From positions 1 through 64,000 of the forward strand of contig JALNZI010000005.1 in the NCBI GenBank assembly GCA_023229385.1: a stretch of 64,000 nt of DNA, in the 5' to 3' direction. Position 1 is the first letter of the stretch; each line of letters starts with the position of its first letter. The notes under the pieces were generated by a model. That model had not been told where the DNA came from. It did not search any database and saw only the letters and a program-made list of their open reading frames with translations. Source of the DNA: Candidatus Omnitrophota bacterium (GTDB lineage: Bacteria; Omnitrophota; Gorgyraeia; Gygaellales; Profunditerraquicolaceae). The position numbers and the translations under genes are program-made. Positions 7,290-12,965 of this stretch are shown piece by piece.

Positions 7290-7678
7290 ATCAGTTCAAA
7301 TTTGTAATGTTCATTTTTAACTAAGTCAGATAATCCAGTTAAATCTTCTACTAAAGATTTAATATGAATTTCTAATTTTTCTAAATCGGAATATTTTTTC
7401 CAATTTAATGCCAGATTTCCTAATGGGCTTCTTAACCATCTATGCCACTCACCTGTATTCTTTTTAGGACCTTTAGGCATTTCCAAGGCATTGTTGATAA
7501 ACTCTGTAGATAATACAAGTGCTCTTGTACAATCTGCATATTCTGGTTGTTTTAAAGTTTTACTTGGTGTGGTAATATCACCACCACTCAATTTTGCAAC
7601 TGAGTATTCACCACGCTTAGTGATGTACTTTCCTCCTTCGTTGAAGGTCAGAAAGATTTTTGAATTTAATTCAATCAT
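7286..7678 (-). CDS. Hypothetical protein, 130 aa
   Basis: Mixed alpha/beta protein of unknown function with no clear motif. It is the first gene downstream of a strong bidirectional terminator, so it probably starts a short transcript that also carries the deacetylase. The TGA overlaps the deacetylase ATG, indicating translational coupling, so its function may relate to the cell envelope. Confidence 0.72.
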   Translation of the reverse strand: MIELNSKIFLTFNEGGKYITKRGEYSVAKLSGGDITTPSKTLKQPEYADCTRALVLSTEFINNALEMPKGPKKNTGEWHRWLRSPLGNLALNWKKYSDLEKLEIHIKSLVEDLTGLSDLVKNEHYKFELI

Positions 7679-7700
7679 TTTAATGAAAATAATTTTTTTA

Positions 7701-7708
7701 CAAATATA
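7701..7708 (-). promoter_or_regulatory. Possible -7 promoter box
   Basis: CAAATATA on the plus strand reads TATATTTG leftward, a TAnnTTTG-type box, about 22 bases before the ATG at 7678. It lies between the strong terminator at 7729-7758 and the gene. No good TTTG element is seen upstream, because that spot is occupied by the terminator stem, so this is only tentative. Confidence 0.3.
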
Positions 7709-7728
7709 ATAAAATTAATTTAGAAAAT

Positions 7729-7758
7729 AAAATCCCTTAATAAAAATTAAGGGATTTT
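7729..7758. terminator. Strong bidirectional intrinsic terminator
   Basis: A perfect 13-bp inverted repeat (7729-7741 with 7746-7758) with an AAAA loop and a GGG/CCC core. Its outer stem bases are four A-T pairs, so it has a T-rich 3' end in either direction. It separates the deacetylase unit from the leftward genes upstream. Confidence 0.85.
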
Positions 7759-7982
7759 CCACAAAAAACTTTCTAAATATCATCTTCTAAGTCATCCTCC
7801 TTAGATTCTGTTCACTTTTAATCAAGTAATCTGGATGATTCGATTAAAAGTTATATATATATAAGTTTATAGGTTCAAATGCCTATTTTGTGTACTTATA
7901 GTTTGATTCGGCTATAAAAATAAAGGATGAAGCTTACTACGACTTCATCCTTAAACTAACTAAAACTAAACTATGATTTAGA
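7759..7982. other. Non-coding stretch with several hairpins
   Basis: No credible reading frame is seen. The stretch holds a 10-bp inverted repeat (7814-7823 with 7842-7851) and a perfect 8-bp hairpin GGATGAAG/CTTCATCC (7925-7932 with 7943-7950, 10-nt loop). It also contains TATAAGT/ACTTATA enclosing ATAGG/CCTAT. In DNA this AT-rich, 8-10 bp repeats can be chance. It ends at the tRNA-Lys-like element. Confidence 0.5.
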
Positions 7983-8051
7983 GAATACGATCAGTTACGA
8001 CTGATATCTCTGAGTTAAAAACTCAAGGCTTTTCATTTAAGCTACGTATTC
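7983..8051 (-). tRNA. tRNA-Lys(UUU)-like element with shortened T-loop
   Basis: Read leftward: acceptor GAATACG/CGTATTC, then T8-A9, a 4-bp D-stem (GCTT/AAGC), a 5-bp anticodon stem (TTGAG/CTCAG) with loop TTTTTAA (U33, anticodon UUU, A37), then ATCAGT-CGTA-ACTGAT in place of the normal T-arm. D-loop GG and the T-loop TTCRA consensus are missing. It could be a highly derived tRNA, a decayed tRNA or another cloverleaf RNA. Confidence 0.45.
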
Positions 8052-8057
8052 TAATTT

Positions 8058-8165
8058 TCAATCCTCGAAAGGGATATTTGTTTGCTCATTTAAAGGACTT
8101 TTTAAAGTCTTAAATATAACATACACACATATTCCTACACCTCCTAAAACTAATATTATTTCCAT
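8058..8165 (-). CDS. Tiny single-pass membrane protein, 35 aa
   Basis: ATG at 8165, TGA at 8058. An N-terminal hydrophobic helix (ILVLGGVGICVYVIF) is followed by a polar tail. It overlaps the upstream 49-aa gene by 10 bases. It belongs to the group of tiny membrane proteins scattered through the leftward half. Function unknown. Confidence 0.55.
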   Translation of the reverse strand: MEIILVLGGVGICVYVIFKTLKSPLNEQTNIPFED

Positions 8166-8305
8166 AATTTAAATTTAGACTTATATGATTTAGGTGGTTT
8201 TACTTCTTTACCTTTTTTGGTAAAGACAGGTTTTGATGCTATACCATCTAAGGTATAATCAGGATAATTAATTTTACCTTTAATACTCTTTACAATTTTT
8301 AACAT
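8156..8305 (-). CDS. Small basic protein, 49 aa
   Basis: ATG at 8305, TAA at 8156. Strongly lysine-rich (for example KKGKEVKPPKSYKSKFK), so it may bind nucleic acid. It is packed between neighbours in the same direction with a short overlap. No family recognised. Confidence 0.6.
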   Translation of the reverse strand: MLKIVKSIKGKINYPDYTLDGIASKPVFTKKGKEVKPPKSYKSKFKLWK

Positions 8306-8316
8306 AACTTTTTAAT

Positions 8317-8508
8317 TTATATTAATTTAATTCTTTTAATCTCTTTCTCTATTTCAGGAGAAAATAAATTACGAGTTTTTAATTTAATCCATTTAATATA
8401 ATCTGGATTTGTTTGTAATATATGTTTTACTGATTTACCTATGAATTGACCAAAGGTAAATACTTCTATGTTTTTATCATTTAATTTTGAAGCTTTTTTA
8501 ACTAACAT
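8317..8508 (-). CDS. Exonuclease X C-terminal-like small domain protein, 63 aa
   Basis: The sequence VFTFGQFIGKSVKHILQTNP followed by DYIKWI matches the short domain found at the C-terminus of exodeoxyribonuclease X-like proteins (pattern FGKYKGK...DPxYLxW). Here it stands alone without a nuclease domain. It overlaps the upstream gene by 7 bases. Possibly a nucleic-acid-binding or adaptor module; the domain match is from pattern recognition. Confidence 0.68.
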   Translation of the reverse strand: MLVKKASKLNDKNIEVFTFGQFIGKSVKHILQTNPDYIKWIKLKTRNLFSPEIEKEIKRIKLI

Positions 8509-8756
8509 GACAATTCTTTTGCTTTAGGATGTATTAACCAAGTTTTATTTCTATCATTAATTCTTTTAAATTCATCGCATTCATTTTCAGAAAAAATATA
8601 TGCAGCAGCTTCAAACATAAAATTATCAACAACGCATATTAAATTTTCTTTAAAAGAAGAATCTGTTCTAATAGCACCATCTGCTATTAATAATGCAACT
8701 TTATTAGTTGCAGGTAAATCATTACCTTTACTATCTTTATTTATATAATATCCCAT
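8502..8756 (-). CDS. Conserved hypothetical protein, 84 aa
   Basis: Begins MGYYINKDSKGNDLP and contains VALLIADGA, a pattern I associate with small proteins from Bacteroidota phages. No catalytic motif is assigned. It has its own strong promoter match just upstream (8782-8813), so it probably heads the 8058-8756 transcript. Confidence 0.75.
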   Translation of the reverse strand: MGYYINKDSKGNDLPATNKVALLIADGAIRTDSSFKENLICVVDNFMFEAAAYIFSENECDEFKRINDRNKTWLIHPKAKELSC

Positions 8757-8772
8757 AACATTTTAATTTAAA

Positions 8773-8810
8773 GGATAAGTGCAAAGATATGAAATCTTAT
8801 ACACTTATCC
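8773..8810 (-). terminator. Long hairpin, likely terminator of the 8830-9324 gene
   Basis: A perfect 9-bp inverted repeat (8773-8781 with 8802-8810) encloses a second 5-bp stem (AAGAT 8784-8788 with ATCTT 8794-8798). Read leftward it is followed by TTTAAATT. It sits directly after the stop of the upstream gene. The -7 box of the next promoter lies inside the hairpin, so it could also be an operator. Confidence 0.6.
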
Positions 8811-8813
8811 AAA
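8782..8813 (-). promoter_or_regulatory. Bacteroidota-type promoter
   Basis: Leftward TTTGG (8809-8813), a 19-base spacer, then TATCTTTG (8782-8789), followed by the ATG at 8756. The same TTTGG and TATCTTTG words at nearly the same spacing occur at 14896-14928 and 17617-17648, which supports a real promoter class used by the host sigma factor. Confidence 0.72.
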
Positions 8814-8829
8814 CTTACTTTAAAGAAAA

Positions 8830-9324
8830 TTATTTAACTGTTTGTAACTTAGCTTCTTTTGCAATAGCTGCAAGTTCATCTGTAGATTCAAATGCACTAT
8901 CAAATAAACCTTTTGCAGATACAGCAGCAACAACTGGAAGTTCTGTTATTGAATTAACAACCAAAATCTTTTCATTCTGTTTGTTCATCATTTCAGAAAC
9001 TATAATATTTACTGTTTCACCTTTAGCAGGTAAATAAGTAGATGGTTTACCGTCATTTTCAAATACTGTTGCTGTTAAATGTGCATTTAATGCAGTTTGA
9101 TAATCTTCAGCTTTTATAGCTTCAATAGCTTTTGCTATATGAAATTTAGTAGTAGCTTGAAGATTTACAATAAATCTTTTAGTACCTTCTTCTGGTGAAT
9201 ATTCTGTAACTTGAGTTACTTTAACTTGATATTTACCAGGTTTCTCAATTACAATACGTGAACTTAAAATGTTCTTTACTTGGTCCATTTCAAAGGTTCT
9301 TCCATTCAATTCAATTGTGTTCAT
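8830..9324 (-). CDS. Possible single-stranded DNA-binding protein, 164 aa
   Basis: The N-terminal two thirds are beta-rich (IVIEKPGKYQVKVTQVTEY, then FIVNLQATTKF, then HLTATVFEND), which would fit an OB-type fold, and the last 40 residues are Ala-rich and acidic. An early gene with its own terminator, it could be the phage SSB, but no diagnostic motif is seen and the call is inference. The ATG at 9324 is preceded by an AT-rich leader. Confidence 0.4.
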   Translation of the reverse strand: MNTIELNGRTFEMDQVKNILSSRIVIEKPGKYQVKVTQVTEYSPEEGTKRFIVNLQATTKFHIAKAIEAIKAEDYQTALNAHLTATVFENDGKPSTYLPAKGETVNIIVSEMMNKQNEKILVVNSITELPVVAAVSAKGLFDSAFESTDELAAIAKEAKLQTVK

Positions 9325-9367
9325 AATCTAATAATTTTAAATAAATAAATAATAAATAATTAATAAT

Positions 9368-9385
9368 AATGACATTATTGTCATT
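9368..9385 (-). terminator. Hairpin immediately 3' of a tRNA-like element
   Basis: AATGACA-TTAT-TGTCATT forms a 7-bp hairpin one base after the 3' end of the tRNA-like element at 9387-9479. It is followed leftward by an AT-only stretch. It could terminate the transcript or mark the 3' processing boundary. Confidence 0.45.
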
Positions 9386-9386
9386 G

Positions 9387-9479
9387 TGAGAGTATTAGGA
9401 ATCGAACCTAATTGTTTCCAATATATTCCAAGAGCTTTTATACCCATTGTTTAGATTTTATCTTAAATATACCACTCCC
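9387..9479 (-). tRNA. tRNA-like element, long, with perfect T-arm
   Basis: Leftward acceptor GGGAGTG pairs with TACTCTC (two wobbles) and is followed by A73. The T-arm is textbook: TTAGG-TTCGATT-CCTAA. The 93-nt length would suit a class II tRNA, but the D region lacks the GG dinucleotide and I cannot find a proper 5-bp/7-nt anticodon arm. Isotype not assignable; it may be a decayed tRNA or a tRNA mimic. Confidence 0.5.
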
Positions 9480-9487
9480 AATATTTT

Positions 9488-9877
9488 TTAAGAGGGTGTT
9501 TGAGTAATTTTATCTCTTAATTTACTAACTGATTTATTAAAAGTTAATAACTCAGGTTTGTAATAAAATAGAAACGAAGGATAATAATTATCAGAATTAT
9601 CTGTTCCAATTTCTAAAACTATTTCTTGATTATCATTAATCAAAACTATTCCATCTATATTTGAATTAGGATGAATACAAATTGTTACATTTTCTCTAAA
9701 AAGAATTAGTAAATTTTTATCTAAAACTTTTAATTCTTGTAAACAACTTCTATATCCATCTTCTTCATCTTCTATAGCTTCTAAAGATAAATTTCCTATT
9801 CTAAATTTAAATTCATCTATTCCACAAAAAATAGTTTTTAATCCTATTAAATTTTCAAAATCAATTGTATTTTTCAT
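9488..9877 (-). CDS. Hypothetical acidic protein, 129 aa
   Basis: Acidic, beta-rich protein with a tyrosine-rich C-terminal segment (YYPSFLFYYKPELL). No motif recognised. It is flanked on both sides by tRNA-like elements, an arrangement that suggests processing of a common leftward transcript. Function unknown. Confidence 0.7.
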   Translation of the reverse strand: MKNTIDFENLIGLKTIFCGIDEFKFRIGNLSLEAIEDEEDGYRSCLQELKVLDKNLLILFRENVTICIHPNSNIDGIVLINDNQEIVLEIGTDNSDNYYPSFLFYYKPELLTFNKSVSKLRDKITQTPS

Positions 9878-9893
9878 ATAAATTATATTAATT

Positions 9894-9969
9894 TGGCCCC
9901 TATAATCTGAATCGAACAGATTTTTCTCCAGGACTTATCTATAGGCTCTCATCCATAGTAAGAAAGGGG
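9894..9969 (-). tRNA. tRNA-like element with encoded CCA
   Basis: Leftward, 76 nt including a templated CCA at 9896-9894. The T-arm is clear (ATCTG-TTCGATT-CAGAT), and the T-loop falls at positions 54-60 of the standard count. The acceptor begins CCCC and ends GGGG but has mismatches deeper down. The D and anticodon arms do not form standard stems, so the anticodon (AAG by position) is not trustworthy. Probably a degenerate tRNA. Confidence 0.4.
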
Positions 9970-9975
9970 TGTTTT

Positions 9976-10128
9976 TTAAACTATTTCAATAGTACTTTTG
10001 TTTGGATAATCTTTAGGATTAACATCTTTGTTTGCTTTATTAATCAAACTAAATATTGCTCTTAAACTAAAGAATATCAATTTAGGTTCTACTGAATTAG
10101 GTTTTTTAATTTTCTTTTTATCTTCCAT
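9976..10128 (-). CDS. Small basic protein, 50 aa
   Basis: I place the start at the ATG at 10128 (MEDKKKIKKP) rather than further upstream, because this ATG shares one base with the TAA of the upstream membrane-protein gene (TAATG coupling). Lys-rich at the N-terminus with a central hydrophobic stretch (LIFFSLRAIFSLI). Function unknown. Confidence 0.6.
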   Translation of the reverse strand: MEDKKKIKKPNSVEPKLIFFSLRAIFSLINKANKDVNPKDYPNKSTIEIV

Positions 10129-10274
10129 TATTTTAAACCTTTTATAATTAATACAGGCCATATCATAATTAAGAATATAAATCCTAAACTAAACACATTT
10201 GTATTTAATTCGTTTCTTGAAGCTAGAGCTACTAGAAAACCTATTATACCATAAATAATTAATATAGTTTCCAT
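10128..10274 (-). CDS. Small two-helix membrane protein, 48 aa
   Basis: ATG at 10274. Two hydrophobic stretches (ILIIYGIIGFLVALA and FSLGFIFLIMIWPVLII) are separated by a polar turn, giving a hairpin membrane topology such as small holins or toxin-like peptides have. It is coupled to the next gene by TAATG. Function unknown. Confidence 0.62.
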   Translation of the reverse strand: METILIIYGIIGFLVALASRNELNTNVFSLGFIFLIMIWPVLIIKGLK

Positions 10275-10278
10275 AAAT

Positions 10279-10440
10279 TTAAGATTTAATTCGTTCAATT
10301 TTATATCCTAACATTCCTGTAGGTATAAGTGATAATAGATATTCATATGTACCTATTATTTCTTTTCCATTAATTGTAGTTTTCCACATATATTTAAATT
10401 TAGTTAATTTCAAATTAAAAATAACAGTAAGTTCCTTCAT
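10279..10440 (-). CDS. Small hypothetical protein, 53 aa
   Basis: ATG at 10440, TAA at 10279. A basic N-terminal half (FNLKLTKFKYMWKT) precedes a mixed second half. Tightly spaced to its neighbours on both sides (4 and 6 bases). No family recognised. Confidence 0.58.
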   Translation of the reverse strand: MKELTVIFNLKLTKFKYMWKTTINGKEIIGTYEYLLSLIPTGMLGYKIERIKS

Positions 10441-10446
10441 AACTGA

Positions 10447-10524
10447 TTAATGCATATACCAGTTAATGGCTAGCCTTATTTCTGAACTATAAACCCACCA
10501 TGTTATAATTCCATTAGTCAACAT
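10447..10524 (-). CDS. Possible 25-aa peptide
   Basis: Starts at the ATG at 10524 (MLTNGIITWWVYSSEIRLAI...) and ends 6 bases before the next gene. It is aromatic and amphipathic, consistent with membrane association. The position between two small genes of the same direction supports it, but its length makes it uncertain. Confidence 0.42.
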   Translation of the reverse strand: MLTNGIITWWVYSSEIRLAINWYMH

Positions 10525-10543
10525 TACGATTTGACGGTACGTT

Positions 10544-10708
10544 TTAACTTACTATTATTATATTGTTAAAAAAATCTCTCTGTACCTGGCTAGTATTAAT
10601 TACTACTTTAATATAATATTGTTCAGCTTCTTCACCTGTTAGTGTAAATATTAACTGTATTATCCATTTTGTAATTAACCTATTCCACAAGCTGATTTGC
10701 CAAATCAT
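10544..10708 (-). CDS. Small hypothetical protein, 54 aa
   Basis: ATG at 10708, TAA at 10544. The N-terminal half is Trp/Ile-rich and amphipathic (MIWQISLWNRLITKWIIQL) and the second half is polar (GEEAEQYYIKVVIN). It fills what would otherwise look like a non-coding gap. Function unknown. Confidence 0.6.
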   Translation of the reverse strand: MIWQISLWNRLITKWIIQLIFTLTGEEAEQYYIKVVINTSQVQRDFFNNIIIVS

Positions 10709-10794
10709 ATTTATACTTTCATATCAAGAATCACAGTTCTAATGTTTAATTTAATACTCATATTGCTTGCTTCATAAGCAGAAGAGATTTATTG

Positions 10795-10876
10795 TCAGAG
10801 TAGAAGGATTTGAACCTACAAACCAATATATTTCGTATTGGTACAATACCTGTGTCTAAAAAGAACAGTTACTCTG
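10795..10876 (-). tRNA. tRNA-like element with class II length
   Basis: Leftward: perfect 7-bp acceptor (CAGAGTA/TACTCTG), A73, and T-arm GTAGG-TTCAAAT-CCTTC with consensus T-loop. A CCAATA/TATTGG hairpin could be a long variable arm. No D-loop GG is present, and only one further arm (CTGT/ACAG) fits between acceptor and variable region, so it may lack a D-arm. Isotype not assignable. Confidence 0.5.
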
Positions 10877-10877
10877 A

Positions 10878-10896
10878 TTTAAAATAGCTGTAGGAA
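10878..10896. repeat. 19-bp direct repeat, copy 1
   Basis: TTTAAAATAGCTGTAGGAA occurs here and again at 10969-10987, on either side of the tRNA-like gene at 10894-10967. Leftward, copy 2 is part of a terminator hairpin while copy 1 keeps only half of it. This suggests duplication or recombination of a tRNA-plus-spacer unit. Confidence 0.85.
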
Positions 10897-10967
10897 ACAT
10901 ATGTAGGCTCGAACTACGGATCTTCTGGTATGTACACCAGATGCTTTACCACTCAGCTATATGTTTC
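10894..10967 (-). tRNA. tRNA with apparent 8-nt anticodon loop
   Basis: Leftward, with AAACATA/TATGTTT as acceptor: T8, A9, D-stem GCT/AGC, A14, G15, G18G19, A21 and T-loop TTCGAGC are all canonical. The anticodon stem TCTGG/CCAGA encloses eight bases (TGTACATA), or six bases if one more pair forms. The anticodon could be TAC (Val) or ACA by position, so I leave the isotype open. The conserved features suggest a functional tRNA. Confidence 0.62.
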
Positions 10968-10968
10968 A

Positions 10969-10987
10969 TTTAAAATAGCTGTAGGAA
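10969..10987. repeat. 19-bp direct repeat, copy 2
   Basis: Second copy of TTTAAAATAGCTGTAGGAA (first at 10878-10896), 91 bases apart, bracketing the tRNA at 10894-10967. Confidence 0.85.
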
Positions 10988-11001
10988 TCTCACCTACAGC
11001 T
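10977..11001 (-). terminator. Intrinsic terminator-like hairpin upstream of the tRNA
   Basis: AGCTGTAGG and CCTACAGCT form a perfect 9-bp stem with a 7-nt loop. Leftward it is followed by ATTTTAAAT. It separates the tRNA at 10894-10967 from the structured stretch and small genes to its right. Confidence 0.6.
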
Positions 11002-11002
11002 T

Positions 11003-11090
11003 GGTAAACTTCTTATTAACCTCTTATTATCAAGAGTAGAACTTAGAATACGGAGTTCTTACAACCCTCTAGAAATATTAATAAGTTACC
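11003..11090. other. Non-coding stretch with branched inverted repeats
   Basis: GGTAA and CTTATTAA (11003-11007, 11012-11019) pair with TTAATAAG and TTACC (11078-11090), enclosing the hairpins CTCTT/AAGAG and GAACT/AGTTC. There is no ATG in the leftward frames. It could be a small structured RNA, but stems of this size are not decisive in AT-rich DNA. Confidence 0.35.
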
Positions 11091-11127
11091 TATGGCTTTG
11101 TTATACTCTTAGCTAGAGTTATATGTG

Positions 11128-11220
11128 TTAGTAACTAAACATTACTAATACAATTACTGTAATTGCTATTGCAGCAATTATACAGAAACGAATTGCTTTT
11201 CTTAAATTATAAAGTCCCAT
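11128..11220 (-). CDS. Tiny single-pass membrane protein, 30 aa
   Basis: ATG at 11220, TAA at 11128. A basic N-terminus (LYNLRKAIRF) precedes a strongly hydrophobic helix (CIIAAIAITVIVLVMF). One of several tiny membrane proteins in this half of the genome. Function unknown. Confidence 0.55.
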   Translation of the reverse strand: MGLYNLRKAIRFCIIAAIAITVIVLVMFSY

Positions 11221-11230
11221 AAATTTTTTA

Positions 11231-11338
11231 TTAAATTAATACTAATATAATTCCAATAATCATGAATATGAATAATACTATGACAAAAGGATCTGTCATA
11301 GTTTCTTTTGCAGCTTGTTTTAATATTTCTTTTTTCAT
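11231..11338 (-). CDS. Tiny single-pass membrane protein, 35 aa
   Basis: ATG at 11338, TAA at 11231. A polar amphipathic N-terminus (KKEILKQAAKETMTD) precedes a membrane helix (FVIVLFIFMIIGIILVLI). Adjacent to another tiny membrane protein gene and 13 bases after the next gene upstream. Function unknown. Confidence 0.57.
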   Translation of the reverse strand: MKKEILKQAAKETMTDPFVIVLFIFMIIGIILVLI

Positions 11339-11351
11339 AGTTTTTAAATTG

Positions 11352-11786
11352 TTAATCTTTAATGTCATTAAGTTTTTTAATCTTAATCTCTCTTTTAGCT
11401 TTCCTATTTCTTTTTAAAATAGTATTGGGTTTAATAGCATATTTATTTCTTCTTATTACTTTAGATACTGAAGAAGAACATTTAGCTATTTTTGTACTTG
11501 AAGGAAATTGTTCTCCTAAATGTTTAGTATAATTGATATTATCTAAATATTTCTGAGTTATTAAATTCCCATCTTTATCTTCAAATGGTTCAACATTAAT
11601 CAATGTACCTGGACAAGGATATAATGTATAAAATTTACTTTGTCTTTTATACTCTTCTTTACTAATAAAGATGTGAGTTTTCGCATCCACTAATTTAATA
11701 GCTTCTTCTGCATCTAATCTGAAGTATTCATATATACCTTCAGAATTACGTGTTACACTTCTTAGATTCTTTTTCATAATCTCCAT
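11352..11786 (-). CDS. Hypothetical basic protein, 144 aa
   Basis: The last 30 residues are very basic (KRNRKAKREIKIKKL), suggesting nucleic-acid binding, while the first part is mixed (SVTRNSEGIYEYFRLDAEEA). The ATG at 11786 is used; a second ATG at 11777 is also possible. No family recognised. Confidence 0.7.
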   Translation of the reverse strand: MEIMKKNLRSVTRNSEGIYEYFRLDAEEAIKLVDAKTHIFISKEEYKRQSKFYTLYPCPGTLINVEPFEDKDGNLITQKYLDNINYTKHLGEQFPSSTKIAKCSSSVSKVIRRNKYAIKPNTILKRNRKAKREIKIKKLNDIKD

Positions 11787-11800
11787 GTTTTAAATTAAAT

Positions 11801-12013
11801 TTATATTATTGTTTTCAATAGTTCAGCATCTTTTAAACATACATAAGTATAAAGACCTTGAATTTGCTCTATTGTCAGATTATTTAAACTGATTTCACCA
11901 TATTTATTAATATACTCTGACATATGCCTATCTTTCCATTCTAATAGATAATACTTTATTCTACCAGGTATTCTTTGGAAAGGTTTTACATTTTTTATAT
12001 ATTCTTCTTCCAT
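11801..12013 (-). CDS. Hypothetical protein, 70 aa
   Basis: Small helical protein with no recognised motif (EWKDRHMSEYINKYGEISL in its middle). Its leader (TTTAAAAACATG) resembles that of the next gene. Upstream of it lies a long stretch without genes, so its transcript probably begins within or beyond that stretch. Confidence 0.65.
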   Translation of the reverse strand: MEEEYIKNVKPFQRIPGRIKYYLLEWKDRHMSEYINKYGEISLNNLTIEQIQGLYTYVCLKDAELLKTII

Positions 12014-12591
12014 GTTTTTAAATTATTAATATATTAGGCGTGATATCACTCACTTTAATCTACTTCAGAACCTCGCACAATTAGTTATGCTTGGGAATAG
12101 CCTCAGTTCATAACTATAAGACAAAATAGTTTCCTATCTTGAATGCTAAATATTTAACTGAATCTCAACAGTACATATTTCTATGGAAAGGTATCATTCT
12201 TTCATTATTTAGCTGCCACATTACTCAATTACTTGTCAAGGTTTGATAAACCACTCAGAAGGAGCTTGAGTAAATTATGTAATCATCATGTCAATTAATA
12301 TTTTTTTATTAGTTTGTCACACACCACTGTTTCATACTATTTCCTATTTTAATTAATTGATTTAGATGTAAATATTAAATAACTAAGCGTTCAGTATATA
12401 CTGCTTCACTTTAATGGACTCTACATAGTTCTAACTTAGTTATTTCAAATTACTGCCTGTAACAGTTACATTGGTACATTGGTCCTTTGTAGGTTGAGTT
12501 TCACCCAGGATTTCTCAATCTAACATAGTCTTATTAAATTTATAAGACAGATTGGCCAGCAGCTTACTGGATAGTTGTACAACAACTTCTT
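12014..12591. other. 578-bp stretch without genes, many short inverted repeats
   Basis: All leftward frames are interrupted often, so no gene is present. Inverted repeats of note are 12377-12387 with 12435-12445 (11 bp), 12291-12299 with 12352-12360 (9 bp), 12221-12228 with 12266-12273, 12145-12152 with 12206-12213, 12082-12089 with 12109-12116, and GTCTTAT/ATAAGAC at 12528-12548. Several enclose 53-70 nt. In such AT-rich DNA 8-11 bp stems may be chance, so a structured RNA is possible but unproven. Confidence 0.45.
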
Positions 12592-12906
12592 TTATTTCTT
12601 AATTTTTATTGTATTAACATCAACATTAAACTTCGTAGCAATATCTTCTAATGTTAATTCAATAATTTGAGGTTCGATGAAGTCTTGGGCATATTTCATC
12701 TCAGCCCCCCTAGGCCCCCTCCTCCCCCCTCCCCCAATAGGAATAGAATTAGCTTGTTCAATAGTTTGTATATCCGAATCATAACAAAAATAAGGATAAT
12801 AAAATTTATCATTATAAGCCCAAACTACTCTCTTAATTCCAGGATTATTTTTAGTAATAGGTTCATCAGATACCATCATTACTCTAGGAAATGTTAAATC
12901 TTTCAT
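12592..12906 (-). CDS. Hypothetical protein with Gly/Arg stretch encoded by G-runs, 104 aa
   Basis: Unknown small protein whose C-terminal segment (IIELTLEDIATKFNVDVNTI) is shared in pattern with the next gene upstream (12966-13253), so the two belong to one family. A Gly-rich segment (IGGGGRRGPRGAE) is encoded by five closely spaced G-runs on the coding strand (12705-12735), extraordinary in this AT-rich genome. Such runs could form a G-quadruplex or slip during replication. Function unknown. Confidence 0.7.
   Translation of the reverse strand: MKDLTFPRVMMVSDEPITKNNPGIKRVVWAYNDKFYYPYFCYDSDIQTIEQANSIPIGGGGRRGPRGAEMKYAQDFIEPQIIELTLEDIATKFNVDVNTIKIKK
12705..12735 (-). other. G-run cluster, potential G-quadruplex
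   Basis: The coding (minus) strand contains runs of 5, 6, 2, 5 and 6 G within 31 bases, separated by very short spacers. This meets the usual pattern for an intramolecular G-quadruplex. It lies inside the gene at 12592-12906. Confidence 0.8.
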
Positions 12907-12965
12907 AATTGTATGTTTTAATTGTTAATTTCTTTATTCTGATATTTTTACACCTATAAAAATAC

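Noticed and set aside
7759..7790. 22-codon leftward frame crossing the terminator at 7729-7758
   Set aside because: It runs through the perfect terminator hairpin and has no protein-like features.
8789..9037. Rightward frame of 82 codons
   Set aside because: Shadow of the leftward gene at 8830-9324, which has better codon use and fits the operon.
10447..10708. Apparent multi-hairpin non-coding region (GTCAA/TTGAC, TTTTAAC/GTTAAAA, CAGCTT/AAGCTG)
   Set aside because: Closer reading shows a continuous 54-codon frame and a 25-codon frame in the leftward direction, so the repeats are better explained as coding sequence.
12014..12591. Tandem RNA elements closed by 8-11 bp stems, with spans near tRNA size
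   Set aside because: In DNA this AT-rich, isolated 8-11 bp inverted repeats are expected by chance over such distances, and the elements share no common sequence or canonical tRNA arms. Kept only as an annotated gap.
12667..12897. Rightward frame encoding a proline-rich protein
   Set aside because: It is the complement of the G-run coding gene on the other strand and has no other support.
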